Below are positions 60,077 to 64,000 of a stretch of 64,000 nucleotides of DNA, one piece after another; position 1 is the stretch's first letter; every line of letters starts with the position of its first letter. The DNA lies in the NCBI RefSeq assembly GCF_002979475.1, contig NZ_PCOY01000017.1:16834-80833 (forward strand). The letters are read 5' to 3'. Under the pieces are notes generated by a model. The model did not search any database. It was not told where the DNA came from and saw only the letters and a program-made list of their open reading frames with translations. Position numbers and translations under genes: made by a program. This DNA is from Microbacterium sp. MYb62. GTDB taxonomy: Bacteria > Actinomycetota > Actinomycetes > Actinomycetales > Microbacteriaceae.

Positions 60077-60188
60077 GCGCGGGCCCCGCACGCTGACCGA
60101 TGGCTCGCGGACGCGGGCAACGCCACCGCAGGGGAGGGCCGTGCCCTGGGGTGGCGACGGCTGGCGGTGGCGTTGCCCTCGTGCGTGC

Positions 60189-60476
60189 TCAGGCCGGAGG
60201 GGAGTCCGGGTCGAGCGTCTTCAGAGTGTCTTCTTCGGCCGCGTTGTCGGCGTCGAGCTGATCCGCGGTGTTCTCGTCGCCGCCCAATGGGGAGCGGTGA
60301 CCCTGGCCGGCATCGCCCTGGATCGCGCCGCCGGTCGACTCGCCCCGTGAGCTGTCGCCCTGGATCGCGCCGCCCGTGCCGTCGCCCTGACCGGTGTCCT
60401 CGTCGGGGACGCCGGTTCCGGGCGCACCCTCGGCCGGGTCCTGCGGGTGGGGTGTGCGTTCGGTGTTCTCGTCCAT
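60189..60476 (-). CDS. Small acidic repetitive protein of unknown function
   Basis: 95 residues, strongly acidic, rich in Gly, Asp, Glu and Thr, with the repeated segment STGGAIQGDxxxG (GTGGAIQGDSSRGES and STGGAIQGDAGQGH). It looks intrinsically disordered, with no signal peptide or membrane helix. The frame is supported by composition and by the repeat, but no ribosome site is obvious, so its reality is moderately certain. Confidence 0.55.
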   Translation of the reverse strand: MDENTERTPHPQDPAEGAPGTGVPDEDTGQGDGTGGAIQGDSSRGESTGGAIQGDAGQGHRSPLGGDENTADQLDADNAAEEDTLKTLDPDSPPA

Positions 60477-60539
60477 GTGTCGACGGTACGGCCGCGCCCC
60501 TCACCTCGTGGAGGGCGTTGACAAATCCCGCGAGGAGGG

Positions 60540-61883
60540 TCAGTCCTCGAGGCCGCGTCTCTTGGCGCTCCGGATCGGCGTGGTCACGGCGGCCTCGTCG
60601 CTGAACTCGATCGGATCGACCTCGATGACGCTGAGCGGTCGGGTCTCATCGAGCGTGAGCAGGAAGCGGCGGTTCTCGTCGCGCCGGAGGCGGCCGGAGG
60701 TGGCCACCCAGATCACGCCGATCGCACAGGCGACGAATCCGGCCGTGCCGCCGAGCATGATCGCGGCACGCGGGCCGAAGGTGTCGGCGACCCACCCGGC
60801 GATGGGAGCGCCGATCGGGGTCGAACCCATGATGACCGCCATGTACAGGGCGAGCACACGTCCGCGCAGGGCGGGGTCGGTCGTGATCTGCACGTAGCCG
60901 TTGGCCGTGGTCAGGAGCGTCACGATCATGAATCCGGTGAACGTGAGGGTGACCGCGTACGAGGCGTACGTCGGCATCGCGGACGACACGAACGCGGCGA
61001 TGCCGAAACCGCCGGCGGCGAGGATCACGACCCGCACGCGCGCGCGATCCCGGCGTGCGGCGAGCAGCGCGCCGATGAGGGAGCCGATCGCGAGCACCGA
61101 GCTGAGCACCCCGTAGCCGTCGGCGCCCGCTCCGAACTCGAGCGCCATGGTCGAGGCGAAGATGGGGAAGTTCATGCCGAAGGCGCCGAGCAGGAACACC
61201 GTCACGAACACGACCCGCAGATCGCTGCGCCCCCACACGTAGCGGAAGCCGGCGGCGAGGCCCCCGCGGTTGCGGCTCTTCAGTCGCGGGGCGAGCAGGC
61301 TGCGGCGCATGAGCATCAGAGCCAGGAGCATCGCCAGGAACGTCGCGGCGTTCACGATGAACACCCACCCCGATCCGATGGCCACGATCAGCAGACCGCC
61401 GACCGCGGGGCCGACCATCCGTGCGAGGTTGAACGACGCCGAGTTGAGCGCGACGGCGTTCGAGGTGTCGCCGGTCGAGACCATGTCGGAGACGAAGGCC
61501 TGCCTGGCGGGAGCGTCGAAGGCGTTCACGACGCCGAACCCGAGGGCGAAGGCGAACATCATCGGCAGCGTCATCACATCGTTCAGCAGCAGCACGCCGA
61601 CCGCGATGGCCAGGCCGAGGAGGGCCGACTGGGTGGCGAACAGGATGTGCCGCCGGTCGAAGCGGTCAGCTACCCATCCGGTCAGGCTCACGAGTACGAG
61701 CGGAGGACCGAACTGCAGAGCCATCGTGACGCCCATCGCCGTGGCGTCGTTGTCGGTCAGCTCGGTGAGCACCACCCAGTCCTGGGCGGTCGCCTGCATC
61801 CAGCCGCCGACGTTCGAGATCAGGGCGCCCGCGAACCAGATCCGGTAGTTGATGTTCGCGAAGGAGCGGAACATGGCGCTCAT
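60540..61883 (-). CDS. MFS transporter (enterobactin-exporter EntS-like/DHA3)
   Basis: 447 residues, 12 membrane helices and a ~35-residue cytoplasmic tail. Motifs: FRSFANINYRIWFAGALISNVGGWMQATAQDWVVLTEL, GWVADRFDRRHILF (MFS motif A), APARQAFVSDMVSTGDTSNAVALNSASFNLARMVGPAVGG (in parts) typical of DHA3/MFS_3 exporters. Probably drug or metabolite efflux. ATGA overlap with the MarR gene upstream, so the pair is one transcript under a MarR-type palindrome. Confidence 0.9.
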   Translation of the reverse strand: MSAMFRSFANINYRIWFAGALISNVGGWMQATAQDWVVLTELTDNDATAMGVTMALQFGPPLVLVSLTGWVADRFDRRHILFATQSALLGLAIAVGVLLLNDVMTLPMMFAFALGFGVVNAFDAPARQAFVSDMVSTGDTSNAVALNSASFNLARMVGPAVGGLLIVAIGSGWVFIVNAATFLAMLLALMLMRRSLLAPRLKSRNRGGLAAGFRYVWGRSDLRVVFVTVFLLGAFGMNFPIFASTMALEFGAGADGYGVLSSVLAIGSLIGALLAARRDRARVRVVILAAGGFGIAAFVSSAMPTYASYAVTLTFTGFMIVTLLTTANGYVQITTDPALRGRVLALYMAVIMGSTPIGAPIAGWVADTFGPRAAIMLGGTAGFVACAIGVIWVATSGRLRRDENRRFLLTLDETRPLSVIEVDPIEFSDEAAVTTPIRSAKRRGLED

Positions 61884-62320
61884 CGCTCCACCGCCCTCCG
61901 CATCAGGGCGCTGGCTTCGCGCAAGGTGGTGAGCTCGGCCTCGGTGTAATCGACCTCGCGCAGCATGTCGGCCAGCAGCTCGTCGCGGCGGCGGATGGTC
62001 TCGACGACGATCGCGGTGCCGGCCTCGGTGATGTCGACCTGCACGCGACGGCGGTCGTCTTCATCGGGAGTGCGCACGACGAAGCCCTGCTCCTCGAGGC
62101 CGTTGATCGTGCTGGTCATCGATGGGGCGGTCACCCGCTCGCGCTCTGCGAGGGTCGAGACGGTGCGGCGCCCGTTCATGCGCAGGTCGGCGAGCACCGC
62201 CAGCTGCGCGTCGCTCATCGAGTCGGCGGCGCGTGCGCAACGAAGGCGGCGGGCCAGCCGGAACGTGGCCATGCGAAGGTCTGTGGCGGTGAGGTGGAGG
62301 GATTCATCAGACGCAGACAT
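61880..62320 (-). CDS. MarR-family transcriptional regulator of the MFS exporter
   Basis: 146 residues: winged helix with LRMNGRRTVSTLAERERVTAPSMTSTINGLEEQGFVVRTPDEDDRRRVQVDIT (in parts), the recognition helix APSMTSTINGLE and DDRRR wing being clear. The ATG at 62320 lies only four bases from a perfect MarR palindrome and has no ribosome site, suggesting a leaderless transcript controlled at its own start. Likely derepressed by the substrate of the MFS exporter. Confidence 0.9.
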   Translation of the reverse strand: MSASDESLHLTATDLRMATFRLARRLRCARAADSMSDAQLAVLADLRMNGRRTVSTLAERERVTAPSMTSTINGLEEQGFVVRTPDEDDRRRVQVDITEAGTAIVVETIRRRDELLADMLREVDYTEAELTTLREASALMRRAVER

Positions 62321-62323
62321 TAC

Positions 62324-62340
62324 TTAGATAGCCTATCTAA
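62324..62340. promoter_or_regulatory. MarR-type operator
   Basis: TTAGATAGCCTATCTAA: perfect 8-base arms around one base, next to the marR start codon. The TATCTA part may double as -10. Confidence 0.85.
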
Positions 62341-62379
62341 TTTTCCGAACGCCGTGGGGGTACCGGGCAGAATGAAGGG

Positions 62380-63117
62380 GTGAACCCGAACCTCGCTCTG
62401 GAAATCGCTGTGCAGGATCCCGCAGGAGTGCGCATCGCCGCAGAGGTCGGCGCCGCCCGCGTCGAGCTCGCGACCGCGCTCGCGCTCGGCGGGCTCACCC
62501 CGTCGCCGGCGACGCTGGAGCTCGCCGTCGAAGCCGCGGGAGCCGACGGCCCCGAGGTGCACGTGCTGATCCGGCCCCGTGCCGGTGGCTTCCACTATGA
62601 CGAGGATGAGCTCGCCGTCGCCGAGCGCGACGTGCGCCGTGCGATCGCCGGCGGCGCGGCCGGTGTGGTCATCGGGGCGCTCGACGACGCCGGTCGCCTC
62701 GATCTCTTCGCTATGGCCCGCCTGCGCGACGCCGCGGGCGGCGCGCCCGCGACCCTGCACCGCGCGATCGACGTGACGGCCGACCCGGTCGCGACGCTGC
62801 AGAGCGCCAGGGAGCTCGGCCTGAGCCGCGTGCTCACCTCCGGCGGCGCATCCGCGGCGATCGACGGCATCGACACGCTGCGAGCGCTCGTCGCCGCGGC
62901 CGAGGGGGAGATCGAGATCATGGCCGGCAGCGGGGTCGACGTCACCAGCGCTCCGGTGCTCGCCGCCGCCGGTGTGGACGCGATCCACTTCTCCGCCAAG
63001 CGCGCCGTGACCGAAGACGGCGGCGTGCGCATGGGGTCGGCCTCCGACGGGGTCGGCGGCTACGAGGTCACCGATCGCGACATCGCTTTCGCGATCCGGG
63101 ATGCCCTCGCCCGGTAG
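62380..63117 (+). CDS. cutC: Copper homeostasis protein CutC family
   Basis: 245 residues of the CutC TIM-barrel family: LEIAVQDPAGVRIAAEVGAARVELATALALGGLTPS, VHVLIRPRAGGFHYDEDEL, GVVIGALDDAGRLD, LHRAIDVTADPVATL, LGLSRVLTSGGASAAIDG, MAGSGVDVTSAPVLAAAGVDAIHFSA (all in parts). GAAGGGG precedes the GTG at 62380. Despite its name, a direct role in copper handling is not certain for all members. Divergent from the MarR gene. Confidence 0.9.
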   Translation: MNPNLALEIAVQDPAGVRIAAEVGAARVELATALALGGLTPSPATLELAVEAAGADGPEVHVLIRPRAGGFHYDEDELAVAERDVRRAIAGGAAGVVIGALDDAGRLDLFAMARLRDAAGGAPATLHRAIDVTADPVATLQSARELGLSRVLTSGGASAAIDGIDTLRALVAAAEGEIEIMAGSGVDVTSAPVLAAAGVDAIHFSAKRAVTEDGGVRMGSASDGVGGYEVTDRDIAFAIRDALAR

Positions 63118-63153
63118 CCGCTCGCAACGCGTGGTGGGTAGGCTCGCACCGTG

Positions 63154-64000
63154 ATGGATACCCGCGAGTTCACCGACGCCTATGGCATCGACATCGTCTA
63201 CGACGTCCATCCTGCGGAGGGCACACCCCGCGGTGTGGTGCAGCTGCTGCACGGCGTCGGCGAGCATGCCGGGAGATACGGTGCGCTGATCGCCGCGCTC
63301 ACCGCCGCCGGCTTCCACGTCTACGCCGATGATCACCGTGGACACGGGCGCACCGGCATCCGTCAGCACGGCGGCCCCGAGAAGCTCGGCAGGCTCGGCA
63401 AGGGCGGGCTGCGCGCGGCTGAGGAGGCGGTGTGGCAGCTGACCGGAATCATCCGCGACGAGAATCCCGACCTTCCGCTCGTGCTGCTCGGGCACTCCTG
63501 GGGCTCGTTCCTGGCGCAGATGCTCGTCAACGACCACCCCGAGGCCTGGGATGCCGTCATCCTCTCCGGCTCGGCGCTGCGGATGCCCGGCTCGCTGAAC
63601 GCCGCGCCCCTGAATGCGCGCTGGGCAGGCGACGGCGCGACCGGGCTCGAGTGGCTCAGCCGCGACCCGGCGGTGTGGACCGCGTTCGACGAGGACCCGC
63701 TGACCACCGACGTCCCGCTGCTCAAGCTCTTCGGCCCGGTCGAGGCGGCCAAGCTCTACGGGCGACCGGCGAAGGACCTGGGCCATGACATCCCGATGCT
63801 GCTGCTCGTCGGCCGCGACGACCCGGTGGGCGGGCCGCGCAGCGTGCACAAGCTCGCCGACGAGTACCGCAGCCGCTCCGGACTCACCGACGTCACGACG
63901 CTCGTCTACCCCGACGCCCGCCACGAGATCTTCGCGGAGCTGCAGCAGGATGAGGTGCGTGCCGACGTCCTCGCCTGGCTCGACAAGCACATCCCCGCCC
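63154..64000 (+). CDS. Alpha/beta hydrolase, monoacylglycerol lipase-like (3' end outside window)
   Basis: 282 visible residues of the serine aminopeptidase S33/Hydrolase_4 group: GVVQLLHGVGEHAGRYGAL, YADDHRGHGRTG, nucleophile elbow LVLLGHSWGSFLAQML, acid in LLVGRDDPVGG and histidine in YPDARHEIFAEL, completing a Ser-Asp-His triad. Starts at the ATG at 63154 (a GTG three bases earlier is also possible). Runs off the right edge only a few residues after the expected end of the domain. Confidence 0.88.
   Translation, partial: MDTREFTDAYGIDIVYDVHPAEGTPRGVVQLLHGVGEHAGRYGALIAALTAAGFHVYADDHRGHGRTGIRQHGGPEKLGRLGKGGLRAAEEAVWQLTGIIRDENPDLPLVLLGHSWGSFLAQMLVNDHPEAWDAVILSGSALRMPGSLNAAPLNARWAGDGATGLEWLSRDPAVWTAFDEDPLTTDVPLLKLFGPVEAAKLYGRPAKDLGHDIPMLLLVGRDDPVGGPRSVHKLADEYRSRSGLTDVTTLVYPDARHEIFAELQQDEVRADVLAWLDKHIPA

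Overview
The window is high-GC (roughly 70%), densely coded DNA with many GTG starts, ATGA/GTGA/TGATG stop-start overlaps, FCD- and UTRA-type GntR regulators, a LacI regulator, WXG100/T7SS-type proteins and an ABATE/CGNR regulator. This fits an actinobacterium of the Microbacteriaceae, most likely Microbacterium or a close relative. No rRNA, tRNA, CRISPR array, integrase or intact insertion sequence was found. It reads as chromosome specialised for heterotrophic sugar, sugar-acid, branched-chain and amino-acid catabolism, with a small accessory patch at 16.2-20.6 kb and a small inserted segment at 54.8-55.3 kb.

Left part (1-16 kb): a partial Cds1-like PLP enzyme, a cupin, then rbsK-rbsD-gntR(UTRA) divergent from a transaldolase. 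Next is a complete non-phosphorylative L-fucose route: FCD regulator, lactonase, SDR, FAH-family hydrolase, L-fuconate dehydratase and an aldo/keto reductase. A LacI gene and a TIM-barrel epimerase follow, with twin LacI operators around the epimerase promoter, and then an RbsA/RbsC/RbsB-type ABC importer. A palindrome, ACCTGT-N4-ACAGGT, recurs before the transaldolase, the ABC importer and an operon at 26.3-21.3 kb (PGI cupin, FGGY kinase, hydroxyacid dehydrogenase, shikimate-dehydrogenase-like protein, phosphotriesterase-like protein). This suggests one regulon, probably governed by the UTRA regulator.

Accessory patch (16.2-20.6 kb): an EspC-like protein, a WXG100/alpha-beta hydrolase split by a frameshift, four tandem copies of a lipoprotein (one fused to the hydrolase tail, one frameshifted) and a WXG100 protein. 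It looks like a decaying T7SS effector-immunity array.

Middle (26.5-46 kb): CGNR regulator, EamA exporter, the methylcitrate operon gntR-prpD-prpB-prpC, a DJ-1 protein, a LysR regulator, valine catabolism genes (mmsA, acyl-CoA dehydrogenase, mmsB, enoyl-CoA hydratase), etfBA, a membrane cytochrome b and a thiolase. Valine carbon would flow to propionyl-CoA and then into the methylcitrate cycle, with electrons passing through ETF.

Right part (46-64 kb): GNAT, thioesterase, pntAB, bifunctional putA, a small XRE operon, DDAH-family hydrolase and rocD (arginine/ornithine/proline to glutamate), a MarR-MFS pair, CutC and a truncated alpha/beta hydrolase.

Most unusual: two 59-bp nested palindromes lying in frame inside unrelated genes, a second intergenic hairpin family (three copies), and repeated duplications of gene 3' ends including stop codons (13, 14, 15 and 64 bp units).
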